The notes beneath the pieces are model-generated. The model saw nothing but the letters and a program-made list of their open reading frames with translations. It was not told where the DNA came from and made no database searches. Source: Bradyrhizobium sp. 21 (GTDB taxonomy: Bacteria; Pseudomonadota; Alphaproteobacteria; Rhizobiales; Xanthobacteraceae). Taken from it: a DNA stretch of 64,000 nt. This document shows, in pieces, positions 19,109-27,989 of this stretch. Location: NCBI RefSeq assembly GCF_023073335.1, contig NZ_JADPJG010000005.1, positions 131,537-195,536 on the forward strand, in the 5' to 3' direction. Positions within the stretch are counted from its first letter, which is position 1. The number at the start of each line of letters is the position of its first letter. The position numbers and the translations under genes were made by a program.

Positions 19109-19204
19109 GTCTTCGGTGACTTATAAACGCGTAGGACTCAAGATGGCCCGTTCGGCCCGACATTCAGTGCAGGCGGCGGCCATCCCGGATCTGGGCAGGC
19201 AACG

Positions 19205-20059
19205 ATGATGCCCGCCATGCAGGATACGGCCGTCCATCTGTCGGACCGCCACTTCCGGACCATCGCCGAATTGATTGAGGGCCAGGTCGGCATCAAGCTG
19301 CCGCAGGGCAAGCGGCTGATGCTGGAGGGGCGGCTGCACAAGCGCGTGCGCGCGCTGAACTTCTCCGACCTCAACGAGTATGTCGATAACCTCTTCGAGG
19401 CCGATCATTTCGACACCGAGCTCACTCATCTCATCGACGTGGTGACGACCAATAAGACCGACTTCTTCCGGGAGCCACAGCACTTCACCTTCATGCGGGA
19501 GACCGCGGTCCCGGCGCTGCTCAAATCGCATGGACGGAAGAACGCGAACCTGAAGGTCTGGAGTTCGGCGAGCTCCACCGGCATGGAAGCCTACACCACT
19601 GCCATGGTGCTGGACGACATGACGCGGAACGGATCGCGGTTCCAGTACCGTGTTCTCGGGACCGACATCTCGACCGCGGTATTGCGCGTCGCCAAGGCCG
19701 CGATCTACACCCGCGACGTGCTTGCCCCGGTGCCGGAACACTTCGTGAAGCGGTATTTCCTGTCGGCGCGGGACAAGTCGCGCGGCGAGGTGCGGGTGGC
19801 TCCGGAACTCAGGCGCATGACGCATTTCATGCGGATGAACCTCATGGATGCGTCCTATCCCGTCGATCGCGATGTCGACATCATCTTCTGCCGCAATGTG
19901 TTGATCTATTTCGACAAGCCGACCCAGCGCAAAGTCGTCCAGCAGCTTTGCAGCCATTTGCGGCCGGGAGGGTATTTGCTGGTCGGACATTCGGAATCCA
20001 TGATTCACAGTTCCGTTCCGGATTTGAAGCAAGTTCAGCCCACCATTTTCCAGGTTTGA
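19205..20059 (+). CDS. cheR: Chemotaxis protein methyltransferase CheR
   Basis: The product is 284 residues, the standard CheR length. An N-terminal helical domain (HFRTIAELIEGQVGIKLPQGK) precedes the SAM-dependent methyltransferase domain, with TNKTDFFREPQHF, the SAM-binding WSSASSTGMEAYTTAMVLDD, VLGTDISTAVLRVA and CRNVLIYFDKPTQRKVV. It methylates glutamates of the receptors. The SAM-binding loop normally reads STGEEPY; here it reads STGMEAY, a substitution at a position usually Glu. The ribosome site is weak. A strong hairpin lies upstream, so it may be expressed less than the genes before it. cheB follows 15 bp later. Confidence 0.92.
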   Translation: MMPAMQDTAVHLSDRHFRTIAELIEGQVGIKLPQGKRLMLEGRLHKRVRALNFSDLNEYVDNLFEADHFDTELTHLIDVVTTNKTDFFREPQHFTFMRETAVPALLKSHGRKNANLKVWSSASSTGMEAYTTAMVLDDMTRNGSRFQYRVLGTDISTAVLRVAKAAIYTRDVLAPVPEHFVKRYFLSARDKSRGEVRVAPELRRMTHFMRMNLMDASYPVDRDVDIIFCRNVLIYFDKPTQRKVVQQLCSHLRPGGYLLVGHSESMIHSSVPDLKQVQPTIFQV

Positions 20060-20074
20060 TGGGAGCCACACGAG

Positions 20075-21166
20075 ATGCCGAGGGAGAAAGTTCGCGTACT
20101 GATCGTGGACGATTCGGCGTCGGTTCGCCAAATCCTGCAAACGATCCTCAATGACGATCCCGACATCGAGGTGATGGGGACGGCGTCCGATCCGTTCGTG
20201 GCGGCGCGACGTCTCCAGGACGAAATCCCCGACGTCATGATTCTCGACATCGAGATGCCGCGCATGGACGGCATGACGTTCCTGCGCAAGATCATGGCGC
20301 AGCGTCCGATCCCGGTGATCATCTGCTCCTCACTTACCGAGGAAGGCTCGAACGTGATGTTCGAGGCGTTCGAAGCCGGCGCCGTGGACATCGTGCCGAA
20401 GCCGAAGATCGACACGCGGCAGGCTTTGCTCGAATGCTCCACGCGACTGCGCGAGGCTGTGAAGTCGGCAGCGCGCGCGCGGGTGCGTCCGCGCGCGGAG
20501 CGCCGGACGATCGAGAAGAAGCTCACCGCCGACGCCATCATTCCACCCCCGGTGCAGGGCAAGGTCCGGCCGACGACGGAACGCATCGTCTGCATCGGTG
20601 CTTCGACCGGCGGGACCGAAGCGCTCAACGACGTCCTGGAGATGCTGCCGCCGCACTGTCCGCCTATCGTCATCGTCCAGCACATGCCGGCAGGCTTCAC
20701 CGCGGCCTTCGCCAAGCGTCTCGACAGCGTCTGCCAGATCCGGGTCAAGGAGGCCGAGAACGGCGAGCCGGTGCTGCCGGGTTGGGCCTATATCGCGCCG
20801 GGCGCCCGTCACATGCTGCTGCAGCGCATCGGTCTGCGCTACCAGATCGCCATCAAGGACGGTCCGCCGGTGTCGCGGCATCGCCCGTCCGTGGACGTGC
20901 TGTTCCGCTCGGCGGCCCAGCACGCGGGCGCCAACGCGCTCGGTGTGATCATGACCGGCATGGGTGACGACGGCGCGCGCGGAATGCTGGAGATGCGCAA
21001 GCTCGGCGCCTCGACGCGGGCGCAGGATGAAGAGAGCTGTGTGGTGTTTGGCATGCCCAAGGAAGCCATTGCCCATGGCGGCGTCGAGAAGGTCGTCTCG
21101 CTGCACCATATCCCGCGCGAGATCATGCTCTGGTATCAGGCCGGGCAAACGGCGCTGACAGGTTGA
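20075..21166 (+). CDS. cheB: Chemotaxis methylesterase/deamidase CheB
   Basis: The product is 363 residues. The N-terminal receiver has phospho-acceptor Asp58 ([13 protein letters not shown]). An Arg-rich linker (about 130-160) precedes the methylesterase domain with catalytic Ser177 ([11 protein letters not shown]), His203 (VQHMPAGFT) and an Asp in MTGMGDDGA (Asp299 by alignment of the motif). It removes receptor methyl groups when phosphorylated by CheA. It starts 15 bp after cheR, and its stop lies 5 bp before the next start, so the three genes are likely co-transcribed. Confidence 0.95.
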   Translation: MPREKVRVLIVDDSASVRQILQTILNDDPDIEVMGTASDPFVAARRLQDEIPDVMILDIEMPRMDGMTFLRKIMAQRPIPVIICSSLTEEGSNVMFEAFEAGAVDIVPKPKIDTRQALLECSTRLREAVKSAARARVRPRAERRTIEKKLTADAIIPPPVQGKVRPTTERIVCIGASTGGTEALNDVLEMLPPHCPPIVIVQHMPAGFTAAFAKRLDSVCQIRVKEAENGEPVLPGWAYIAPGARHMLLQRIGLRYQIAIKDGPPVSRHRPSVDVLFRSAAQHAGANALGVIMTGMGDDGARGMLEMRKLGASTRAQDEESCVVFGMPKEAIAHGGVEKVVSLHHIPREIMLWYQAGQTALTG

Positions 21167-21171
21167 TCGCA

Positions 21172-22899
21172 ATGTCTGCCATTCCGGCCAACACGCTCAC
21201 TGAGGCGACCACCGCGATCGAGGACGTTTCGTCGCGGATCGAGGCCGTCTTTGCGCGGGTCGGTCACGAGCTTGGGCGCGGGCACCTCATCTTTGGGGAG
21301 TTGAACCAGGGCCTCGCGACGCTCTCCGAGGAACTCGCAGGCGCCGAGATCGAGGGGGCGGCGACGGCGCTACAGGAGATCGCCGCGCGGCTCAGCGAGC
21401 TTGCGCAGGCCCTGCCGGCCGAGAGCGCCCTGCTTGCGACGATCGGCACGAGCACCGCAGAGGCGTCCTCGCTGCTCAAGCCGCTGTTCAAGCACATCGG
21501 GATGATCACCATCATCGCGCGCAGCGCGCGGATCGAGGCCGCTTCGCTCGACGGCGACCGCGAGGGCTTTCTGGCCTTCACGCAGGAGGCCTACGATCTC
21601 GGCAAGGCCGTGCAACGCTCGATCGAAGGCTGCGCGCGGGATCAGCAGCGGCTGTCGGAAGCGGTCGCCACCGCATCCGGCCGGCAGAAGGAGTTCGAGA
21701 GCCGCTACCGGAATCAATTGGTGTCGGAGAGCGCCGAGCTCGGCGCGGCCTATTCGGGATTGCGCGACCAGCGCCGCAGCAGCAGCCAGCTCGCGGTCCT
21801 TGCCAGCACAAGCACCAAAAAGATCGCCGAGGCGGTCGGCAGCGCCATCATTTCCCTGCAGGCGGGTGACAGCACGCGCCAGCGTCTCGAGCACGTCTGT
21901 CGCGGCCTCGGCCTCGTGTCGGGTTCTGCCCCGAGCCTCGTTCCGGAACAGGTTGCGAGCGACGACGGCCTGCGCGCGATCTGCCAGTTGCAGGCGGCCC
22001 TCCTCAGGGACGCCCAGCGCGAGTTCGGCGGCGACATCGGCCAGATCGTTCGCGCGCTGACCGCCATCCTGCACGATGCGGGCAGCGTCGTCGGCCACGG
22101 CCGCACGCTGTTCGGCGGCGGGGATGGCGGCTCGTCGTCGTTCCTGGCGCGCATCAAGCAGACGCTGGCGCACGCCTCGACCCTGATCGCCACCTGCGAG
22201 GGTGCCGGCCGCTCGGTCGACGAGGCGCTCGCGATCGTCGAGGACACGCTGGCAAAATTTCGTCAGGCGATCGCTGGCCTCGCCGAAGCAACCATCGACA
22301 TCACCCTGATCGGCATGAATGCGGGTCTCAAGGCGAGCCATCTCGGCAGCCGCGGCAGCGCTTTCGTCGTCATCGCCAACGAGCTCAAGGCGACCGCCGA
22401 CAAGGTTTCGGCGGGGGCAGCGCGCTTGAGGCCCGTGCTCGACGGTATCGAGCGGTCGGCCCTGGAGCTGAAGCAGCTGCGCGTGCAGGGCGATCAAGCG
22501 CAGCTCGCCAAGCTCGAGCCGCATATTCTGCAGGCGCTACGCGAGGTCGAAGTCGGCAACGAGCGGCTTGGCAAGCTGATGAGCCGGCTCGTGGACGAGG
22601 GCGCGGAATTCGAAGGTCTGATGAACTCGGCGCAGGGCCTGATGACCACTCTTGGCGAGGCCTCCGCGGCATTGCCCGCGGTCGCCGCACGGCTCGAGAC
22701 TGCGAGCGCGGGCGCGCAGCGGCCGCAGCCCCATGCGGAGGACCAGGCAATGCTCGACGATCTGTTCGCGCACTACACGATGGAGCGTGAGCGGGACGTC
22801 CACCGGGAATTCCTTCAAGCGCTCGGGCTGGCGTCGACGGCCGCTGCTCGCCGGGTCGAGGCGGTCGAGATCGCCGATGACGGCATAGAATTGTTTTGA
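21172..22899 (+). CDS. Soluble chemoreceptor-like coiled-coil protein with two degenerate hairpin tips
   Basis: The product is 575 residues. The ATG at 21172 is preferred to an in-frame TTG at 21163. There are no membrane segments and no HAMP; the whole protein is helical. Residues 111-148 (MITIIARSARIEAASLDGDR, then EGFLAFTQEAYDLG) and 376-412 (ITLIGMNAGLKASHLGSRGS, then AFVVIANELKATAD) each align by eye with the receptor signalling tip ([14 protein letters not shown], then [15 protein letters not shown]). Key positions differ from the consensus. Between them, SLQAGDSTRQRLEHV resembles a motif seen in CheZ-like and related proteins. As the last gene of the che operon it probably binds CheA/CheW arrays or a motor component; the exact function is not known. 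Confidence 0.65.
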   Translation: MSAIPANTLTEATTAIEDVSSRIEAVFARVGHELGRGHLIFGELNQGLATLSEELAGAEIEGAATALQEIAARLSELAQALPAESALLATIGTSTAEASSLLKPLFKHIGMITIIARSARIEAASLDGDREGFLAFTQEAYDLGKAVQRSIEGCARDQQRLSEAVATASGRQKEFESRYRNQLVSESAELGAAYSGLRDQRRSSSQLAVLASTSTKKIAEAVGSAIISLQAGDSTRQRLEHVCRGLGLVSGSAPSLVPEQVASDDGLRAICQLQAALLRDAQREFGGDIGQIVRALTAILHDAGSVVGHGRTLFGGGDGGSSSFLARIKQTLAHASTLIATCEGAGRSVDEALAIVEDTLAKFRQAIAGLAEATIDITLIGMNAGLKASHLGSRGSAFVVIANELKATADKVSAGAARLRPVLDGIERSALELKQLRVQGDQAQLAKLEPHILQALREVEVGNERLGKLMSRLVDEGAEFEGLMNSAQGLMTTLGEASAALPAVAARLETASAGAQRPQPHAEDQAMLDDLFAHYTMERERDVHREFLQALGLASTAAARRVEAVEIADDGIELF

Positions 22900-23049
22900 G
22901 GTCGCCGCCGGTTTCGCCTCGCGCGTCGTCGGCAATTTGATCGGTTGGCTTTGCAGGGCGTTAACCGTGGCGGAATGCTCGCCGCATCGGTCATTGTCGC
23001 GCCCCAGAGTTGGTTGCAAATACGAGTGAATTTTACGACGGATGTTTTC

Positions 23050-23493
23050 ATGCTGAGAGACGGCAAATATGCTGCATGGTTCAGGACCCCGCGCGGCCAG
23101 GGCACGGGCGTCGTGCATCTGGCGGAGGGGAGAATCTCCGGCAGCGACAGCTTCTTCACCTACGACGGCTCTTATCGGGTCGACGAGCAGCGCTTCACGG
23201 CCGTTCTGACCACGCGGCGACATGCCGAGGGGCCGCCGACCGTGTTCGGGCCTGACGAGGTCGAGCTCAAGCTCTCGGGCGTGTGCAGCGGTGCGATGGC
23301 GACTTGCTCGGGAACGGCCAGGGAAGCGCCCGACGTGGCGTTCGAGGCGACGCTGATCTACAGCCAGGAAGATGCACGGGTCAGCGACGCCCGCTGCGCG
23401 GTCGTGAAGCTCAATGACAAATTGCCCAAGGGCCTCGACAGCCGTTCCCGGCCGCGCCATCCGTTCACGCCGCCCAAAGCTCCGCTCCCGTAA
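23050..23493 (+). CDS. GrlR-like small regulatory-domain protein
   Basis: The product is 147 residues. The start is at MLRDGKYAAWF, because the beta-sheet domain begins there; the longer frame lacks coding character. The pattern MLRDGKYAAWFRTPRGQGTG, then VVHLAEGRISGSDSFFTYDG, matches the GrlR/T3SS-repressor-like domain, a lipocalin-like beta barrel. A disordered Arg/Pro-rich tail follows (SRSRPRHPFTPPKAPLP). GrlR is known as a negative regulator of LEE genes in enteric pathogens. In soil alphaproteobacteria such proteins are common, but their roles are unclear. It is separated from the che operon by 150 bp and is probably transcribed alone. Confidence 0.6.
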   Translation: MLRDGKYAAWFRTPRGQGTGVVHLAEGRISGSDSFFTYDGSYRVDEQRFTAVLTTRRHAEGPPTVFGPDEVELKLSGVCSGAMATCSGTAREAPDVAFEATLIYSQEDARVSDARCAVVKLNDKLPKGLDSRSRPRHPFTPPKAPLP

Positions 23494-23618
23494 GCCGCCC
23501 GCGTCTTAGCTTTGCGTTGACGCTGTCGTCGCGAAAACATGGTGAGACCGCACTGCGGCAACTCTGTTTTTAGAGGTGGAACTTAGGTTGAGGCCCACAA
23601 CAAAAGACGGACAGGGAC

Positions 23619-23903
23619 ATGCCTCAGATCTGGATGACATATGACGAACTGGCGACACTCAGCAACTGTAGCGCCGCCGAGGCGAGGATACAGGCCCTGC
23701 ATCTGTCGCTCGATCGGCGCAAGAGCCGCGACGGCAACACCCGCGTCAAGCTGAGCCCCACCTTGATGGCCCGGTTCTTCGAGACCATTCGTGAAGCCGA
23801 CTTCGCTCTCGATGACGCGATCGCCGCGTTGCGCGATACCCATCGGCAGATGTCCGGGGTTCTCGCGACCGAGCGGGCAAGCCTCGGGCGCGGAGCGGCG
23901 TAA
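23619..23903 (+). CDS. Small hypothetical protein with helix-turn-helix-like N-terminus
   Basis: The product is 94 residues, preceded by GGACAGGGAC just before the ATG. The first 45 residues (YDELATLSNCSAAEARIQAL, then LDRRKSRDGNTRVKL) look like a short DNA-binding fold of the kind that reads a word such as GxTRVKL. The second half is a helix ending in an Ala/Ser-rich tail. No family with a known function was recognised. A stem (CGGAGCGG with CCGCTCCG, 23891-23898 and 23911-23918) overlaps the stop and may help termination against the convergent VanZ-like gene. Confidence 0.6.
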   Translation: MPQIWMTYDELATLSNCSAAEARIQALHLSLDRRKSRDGNTRVKLSPTLMARFFETIREADFALDDAIAALRDTHRQMSGVLATERASLGRGAA

Positions 23904-23989
23904 GGGCCCTCCGCTCCGGCAGCAATCGGCATCTTTTTCGAAACGCAGAATTCAAGCGCGATGACGATTCATTCCCATCTCATCGCGCT

Positions 23990-24355
23990 TCAGGACGGCG
24001 GTCTCGGCAAGAAGGCCAGAATGGTCTGAGCCAGAAGGACGCCGACTGTGCCGCCCGCCGCCTTTTGCAACACGTCGATCAAACGGGGGTCGCGATCCGG
24101 CGTCACCGCCTGCAATACCTCGAGTCCGATTGCGACGGCGACCACGAAGGCGCAAGCGAGTTTGAGCCGTCCCGGCAGCAGGAACGACAAAAGGAAACCC
24201 AAGAGGCCGTAGGCGCTGAAGCGCTCGATCACCACGACCCAATAGGCTTCCGCATGGCCCACGAGCGCCGGCCTGCCCGCGAGCTTGGCGAGCGTGGCAT
24301 AGACGATCAGCACGAGGCAGATTGCCGCGGCTGCGATGAGATGGTTGCGGCGCAT
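23990..24355 (-). CDS. VanZ-like membrane protein
   Basis: The product is 121 residues with four predicted membrane helices: LIAAAAICLVLIVYATLAKL, VVVIERFSAYGLLGFLLSFL, LACAFVVAVAIGLEVLQAV and AAGGTVGVLLAQTILAFL. The conserved core of VanZ-like proteins is present: a Glu before the second helix pair, ERFSAYGLLGF, then LEVLQAVTPDRDPRLIDVLQ and KAAGGTVG. VanZ proteins are small inner-membrane proteins named for teicoplanin resistance, but most bacterial members have no assigned function. The gene is convergent with the 94-residue hypothetical and stands alone. Confidence 0.75.
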   Translation of the reverse strand: MRRNHLIAAAAICLVLIVYATLAKLAGRPALVGHAEAYWVVVIERFSAYGLLGFLLSFLLPGRLKLACAFVVAVAIGLEVLQAVTPDRDPRLIDVLQKAAGGTVGVLLAQTILAFLPRPPS

Positions 24356-24482
24356 GGCGCCAGCATAGCCCGTCGGCCGGTTCGCCGCTCTCGAAAGCCA
24401 AGAACATCGTTAAGGTTCGAAAACTTTCGAGGGCATGAACCGAGATCTACGGGTGGCCCGAAGCATCCGCAGGGATCGACGT

Positions 24483-24734
24483 TCAACGCCGATTGTAGGA
24501 CCAGCCCTTGTCGACATTGGTCGGGTAGTGGGCCGCGAAGTACGGATTCTTGAGGCAGTTTCGCGCGGGATCATAAATCCAATCCGCGCATTCCCGGTAA
24601 TTCAGGAATCTGCAATCGAAACCAAAGGCGCACCATGGCGCGCCGTTCGGAAATCCGAACCGCCCGGGGACTTGCGCCGATGCAACTGAAGGCAGAGCCA
24701 GGAGCAAAGCTACGGCAAGTGCGCGGGACAACAT
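24483..24734 (-). CDS. Small secreted Cys-rich protein (DUF3551-like)
   Basis: The product is 83 residues. The start at 24734 has a perfect GGAGGA ribosome site 7 bases upstream. A Sec signal peptide (MLSRALAVALLLALPSVASA) is followed by a 60-residue mature part with four cysteines spaced as in small Bradyrhizobium secreted proteins: APWCAFGFDCRFLNYRECAD, then ARNCLKNPYF. The spacing suggests two disulphides in the periplasm. The role is unknown. The longer frame on this strand is not supported. Confidence 0.65.
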   Translation of the reverse strand: MLSRALAVALLLALPSVASAQVPGRFGFPNGAPWCAFGFDCRFLNYRECADWIYDPARNCLKNPYFAAHYPTNVDKGWSYNRR

Positions 24735-24964
24735 GATGCATTCCTCCAACAACGACCAGTGGTATCGAAGCCAATCGAGTGACGACTTTCCCCCCGGAAA
24801 AGGACGACATTCATCTTCATCGCCGGATAGCTTAACATTGGGGCGCGGAGAGATCGAGAGCGCTGAAGGCATTCGGGCAACGTCGACCGGCGTCTTCCGT
24901 TCCTGGACCGACAAGGCGGACGCACCCGTCCATGAGGCGTCGCGCAAGGCCGGGCGCGGCGAGG

Positions 24965-25138
24965 CTAGCTCTTCTTGGAGGCCTTGGATTTCAGCGACAG
25001 CCCGAGGCGCAGGGCCATGCGTTTGACCGCATCGGGCGAGCGTCCGAGAAGTTTCGCCGCTTCCTCCAGCGAAGTCGAAGACTTGGCCAACTCCATCAGC
25101 CGGCGGTCTTCCTTGAACGACCAGGGCCTGCGCGCCAT
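24965..25138 (-). CDS. Short helix-turn-helix protein (57 residues)
   Basis: The frame starts at MARRPWSFKEDRRLMELAKS and ends with a Lys/Ser-rich tail. It has the layout of a SANT/Myb-like or short DNA-binding helix-turn-helix: W-x5-DRRLMELAK, then LEEAAKLLGRSPDAVKRMAL. The AGAGG upstream is 12 bases from the ATG, so the alternative in-frame ATG (MISVMARR), four codons earlier, cannot be excluded. Such small basic proteins recur in Bradyrhizobium genomes with no known targets. Confidence 0.6.
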   Translation of the reverse strand: MARRPWSFKEDRRLMELAKSSTSLEEAAKLLGRSPDAVKRMALRLGLSLKSKASKKS

Positions 25139-25906
25139 AACCGAAATCATCCTCTCGTCGACACAACGATAAAGCCGCCAAGCGGACCCACATGCGCTCG
25201 ACGGCTTTGCCTGGTGGGACCGGGTCTGGAGAGCCGGTGCAAAAATGGATATGCGATCCCGCGACGTTCGCAACAAACAACGCCGGTTAAGCTAACTGCT
25301 CAACCTTACCGCGATGAATTCGCCGGCTAACCGTCCGTATAATCACGGAGGTTTTCCCGACGCGCGCTGATCGGGGAGCTGTCGCCGAGTGGCGGCTGGT
25401 CCTGTGACGTCGTGATGATGAGGATACCCGATACCGCGAACAGGGGCCGGCGGGATCATCGGCTCATCGAAGACGGAAGGATCTGCCTCGAGACCGTGGC
25501 GGTGTGGGTGTCGAGCCCGGAACCCGTTCGCCCTGCGGGGACCTGCCTGTCAATGTTCTCGAAGCCCGTGCCGGTCACGCCGACTTGACAATGGACGGCG
25601 CGGCGGGTTCGGACCGGTCCCACGCGTGGAGGACGTCGGGTCAACGGGAGGCATCATCTCGCCGTGATCACTTGCGCGACTGGGAATCGTCGTCGCGGCG
25701 GCGGGCCGCGGAATCAATGTGAACTGAATCATCGCATGGCGTTGATCGCAATGGCTTCGATCGAGAATCGATCCAATCGCGACGCATGCATGTGGTAGTG
25801 ATCTCGATGAGCAGCATTGCGCTTCTCTCACACGGCGCGTCACGAGATCGTCGAATTCGTTCGGCTATGGTCGCGTAAACAATCACCAACAAATCAGAAG
25901 ACCGAG
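25139..25906. other. 768-bp region without a recognised gene
   Basis: All frames here are short or have poor coding character on both strands. No RNA gene, repeat or mobile element was seen. It may hold decayed coding DNA and the promoters of the small flanking genes. Confidence 0.4.
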
Positions 25907-26062
25907 ATGCTTCAAAAAGCGCGAGCGGCACTTCCTCTCTCGAAGATCAGAGAACGGGCATTGGAGGGCGCGTTTTTCAGCGTTGCGCTGATCGCGATGG
26001 CGGGCTGGGTGTATTTCATCACGCTGTTGCTGGTGAGATTGTTCCTCTGGTTTTTCGGTTGA
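25907..26062 (+). CDS. Small membrane protein (51 residues)
   Basis: The chosen ATG at 25907 (MLQKARAALPLSKIRERALEG) has AGAAG nearby; a longer frame begins at 25817 but looks non-coding. A basic amphipathic N-terminus precedes one long hydrophobic segment (AFFSVALIAMAGWVYFITLL, continuing LVRLFLWFF). The protein is probably a single-pass inner-membrane peptide. The codon use fits the genome. No function can be proposed. Confidence 0.5.
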   Translation: MLQKARAALPLSKIRERALEGAFFSVALIAMAGWVYFITLLLVRLFLWFFG

Positions 26063-26285
26063 AGCGCGCGGCGGTCACTTCGCGTGCACGGTGCTGCCCA
26101 AAAATTCCCTGGCATGGCGAGAAAATCAGCGGCTCTCATCATGATCTCGACACAACTCGAAGATGAGACTTAATTCGACGACGAGGGCTTGGCGTGCATA
26201 CCGAGGTTTTACAACCATTGTGCAGCCACCTTGCCGCGGGGTACGGCAGCGGGGAGCGGATCATGATGAGATCGCAGGGGACGCC

Positions 26286-26570
26286 ATGACTGGCCCGACG
26301 AGCAACGCGCCCCGGCGATATTTCGTCGATGCGGGAGGCCGGCGCGTTCTGATCGGCCTGACGCCCGAGGAGACGTTCGAGTTCGAACGGCTCGACAGCG
26401 GGCTGGTGCCCGGCCATGAAGGCATGCACGTCGCCTCCCACAGCCGTGATTTGTGGCCGGATGCCGGCGAGCAGCGCCGGGTCGAGCTCTATGAGAAGCA
26501 CGAGGGCGCCTGGAAAGCCTGGATGGCGCAAAGCCGGGCGGAGAGCCGCGGAGGATTCAACCTTTATTAA
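26286..26570 (+). CDS. Conserved-looking hypothetical protein
   Basis: The product is 94 residues from the ATG at 26286, which has AGGGGA upstream. It is soluble, with RRYFVDAGGRRVLIGLTPEE followed by TFEFERLDSG, then a Trp- and Glu-rich C-terminal helix (LYEKHEGAWKAWMAQSRAES). No signal peptide or membrane segment is present. It belongs to no family that I recognise. The next gene follows 51 bp later on the same strand and may be co-transcribed. Confidence 0.6.
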   Translation: MTGPTSNAPRRYFVDAGGRRVLIGLTPEETFEFERLDSGLVPGHEGMHVASHSRDLWPDAGEQRRVELYEKHEGAWKAWMAQSRAESRGGFNLY

Positions 26571-26621
26571 CCATCCCGGACCCATTTTCTGGTCTGGCGC
26601 CTCGAACCGGAAAATGCACGC

Positions 26622-27044
26622 ATGTTTCAACTCTTCTTGCGGGCCCGCACCCATAACTTCCTGAAAGACCGTTTCGGGGGGGAGCAGACGTTTCGCGCGC
26701 GCTCGCCCGAGCGTGACGCCGAAACCGATCACACGCGCATCGAAGCGATTATGGTCGCGATCGAGGACGCCCTGCACGCGGCGGAGCGGGAACAGTCGGG
26801 CCTGAACCGCCGGGTAGAAGACGTGCTGGCGCGTGCCGCCGTGACCTTCGGCAATGGCGATGACGAATATCTCGAGCGTGAGGCGCTCGACAATCACCAC
26901 CAGGATCTGTTCGACAAGGAGATCCTCAACGGCCAGCGACGGCTCAAGGAGCTCGGCGCCTCGATCGCACATTTCAGGTTCCTGAAGGTGGCGGTGCTGA
27001 GCCGCTTTCCGGAGTACCGGCCTGCGGCAAGCTCCACCAATTAA
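26622..27044 (+). CDS. Hypothetical coiled-coil protein
   Basis: The product is 140 residues and soluble. It is largely helical with a heptad-like centre (HTRIEAIMVAIEDALHAAER, then EQSGLNRRVEDVLARA), followed by EREALDNHHQDLFDKEILNG. No catalytic motif or family was recognised. The stop is 42 bp from the stop of the convergent phosphatase gene; a short stem GGTCG/CGACC lies between them. Confidence 0.6.
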   Translation: MFQLFLRARTHNFLKDRFGGEQTFRARSPERDAETDHTRIEAIMVAIEDALHAAEREQSGLNRRVEDVLARAAVTFGNGDDEYLEREALDNHHQDLFDKEILNGQRRLKELGASIAHFRFLKVAVLSRFPEYRPAASSTN

Positions 27045-27085
27045 AAGGTCGGCGCGACCCATAACGCCACGGCGAGCCGTTGCGG

Positions 27086-27820
27086 CTAGATCGCGAGCAT
27101 GCTGTTGCCCTGGATGGAGAGCAGCGTCAGATTTCCGGTGGCATAGGCCCCGGTATCGATGTTGGCGCGGTTCTCGAGCAGCTCGGCCTGCTTTACCGGC
27201 GTATGGCCATGCACGATATATTTGCCGAAGCGCCGCTTGCTCTGGAGGAATTCGTCCCTGATCCACAGCAGGTCGGCCTCGCGTTGTTCGGAGAGCGGAA
27301 TTCCAGGGCGCACCCCCGCGTGGACGAAGAAAAAGTCGCCGCATGTGAACGTCGGCCGCAACTGGCGCAGGAACGCGATGTGCTCGGGCGGCATGATGGA
27401 TGTGAGCTCGCGCACGAGATCGGACAGCTCGTCCTTGCTGAGGCCCGGCGCGGCCGATACGCCGTACGACATCATGGTCTGGAGCCCGCCGAACTGAAAC
27501 CATTCGGCGGCGCGCGAGGAATCATCCAGGACCGAGGTGAAATAGGCCTCGTGATTGCCCTTGAGAAAGACGGTGTTGCGGTGGCGGCTGCGCCTGATCA
27601 GGAGGTCAAGGGTGTGGCGGGAGTCCGGTCCGCGATCGATATAGTCGCCGAGGAACACCTCGATCGCGCGATACGGCCGGCTGTTCGCCATGTCCGCATC
27701 GATCACGGCGAACATCTGTTCGAGCAGATGTGCGCAGCCATGGACGTCGCTGATCGCATAGATGCGTACGCCGTTCGGTAGCTTCGGCCGGGGCGAATTT
27801 TGTGGCGCGGTCGTGGGCAT
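27086..27820 (-). CDS. PPP-type serine/threonine metallophosphatase
   Basis: The product is 244 residues from the ATG at 27820; a GTG 66 bases upstream is also in frame. The calcineurin-like fold is complete: ISDVHGCAHLL, VFLGDYIDRGPDS, FLKGNHEAYF, FVHAGVRPGIPLSEQ and YIVHGHTP. These supply all metal ligands of bacterial PPP phosphatases (the bis-phosphatase/ApaH/PrpE-like group). It probably removes phosphate from proteins or small molecules such as dinucleotides in the cytoplasm; the substrate is not predictable. It stands alone, convergent with the coiled-coil gene. Confidence 0.85.
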   Translation of the reverse strand: MPTTAPQNSPRPKLPNGVRIYAISDVHGCAHLLEQMFAVIDADMANSRPYRAIEVFLGDYIDRGPDSRHTLDLLIRRSRHRNTVFLKGNHEAYFTSVLDDSSRAAEWFQFGGLQTMMSYGVSAAPGLSKDELSDLVRELTSIMPPEHIAFLRQLRPTFTCGDFFFVHAGVRPGIPLSEQREADLLWIRDEFLQSKRRFGKYIVHGHTPVKQAELLENRANIDTGAYATGNLTLLSIQGNSMLAI

Positions 27821-27989
27821 GGGGTCCAACTCTTCAAAGAGCTTCGCCCGAGATGTCAATACGCTATCGACGAAATCGGCCGCCACGGGCCGCTTTTTTC
27901 TCTACCCTTGCTGGTGAAGGCTCATTCACGCGCCTGACCGATCATCCGCGGCTCTCGCGAATCGTCGATCCCGGCGCTCTCCCGCCAGA

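Noticed and set aside
17223..19163. 646-codon open frame antisense to the second receptor, with a sister frame at 15872-17323
   Set aside because: Both are mirrors of the receptor coding strand; the similarity between them only reflects the similarity of the receptors.
25374..25700. tRNA-like or structured RNA in the gene-free stretch
   Set aside because: A GGTTCGGACC-like stretch recalls a T-arm, but no acceptor or anticodon stem could be built around it.
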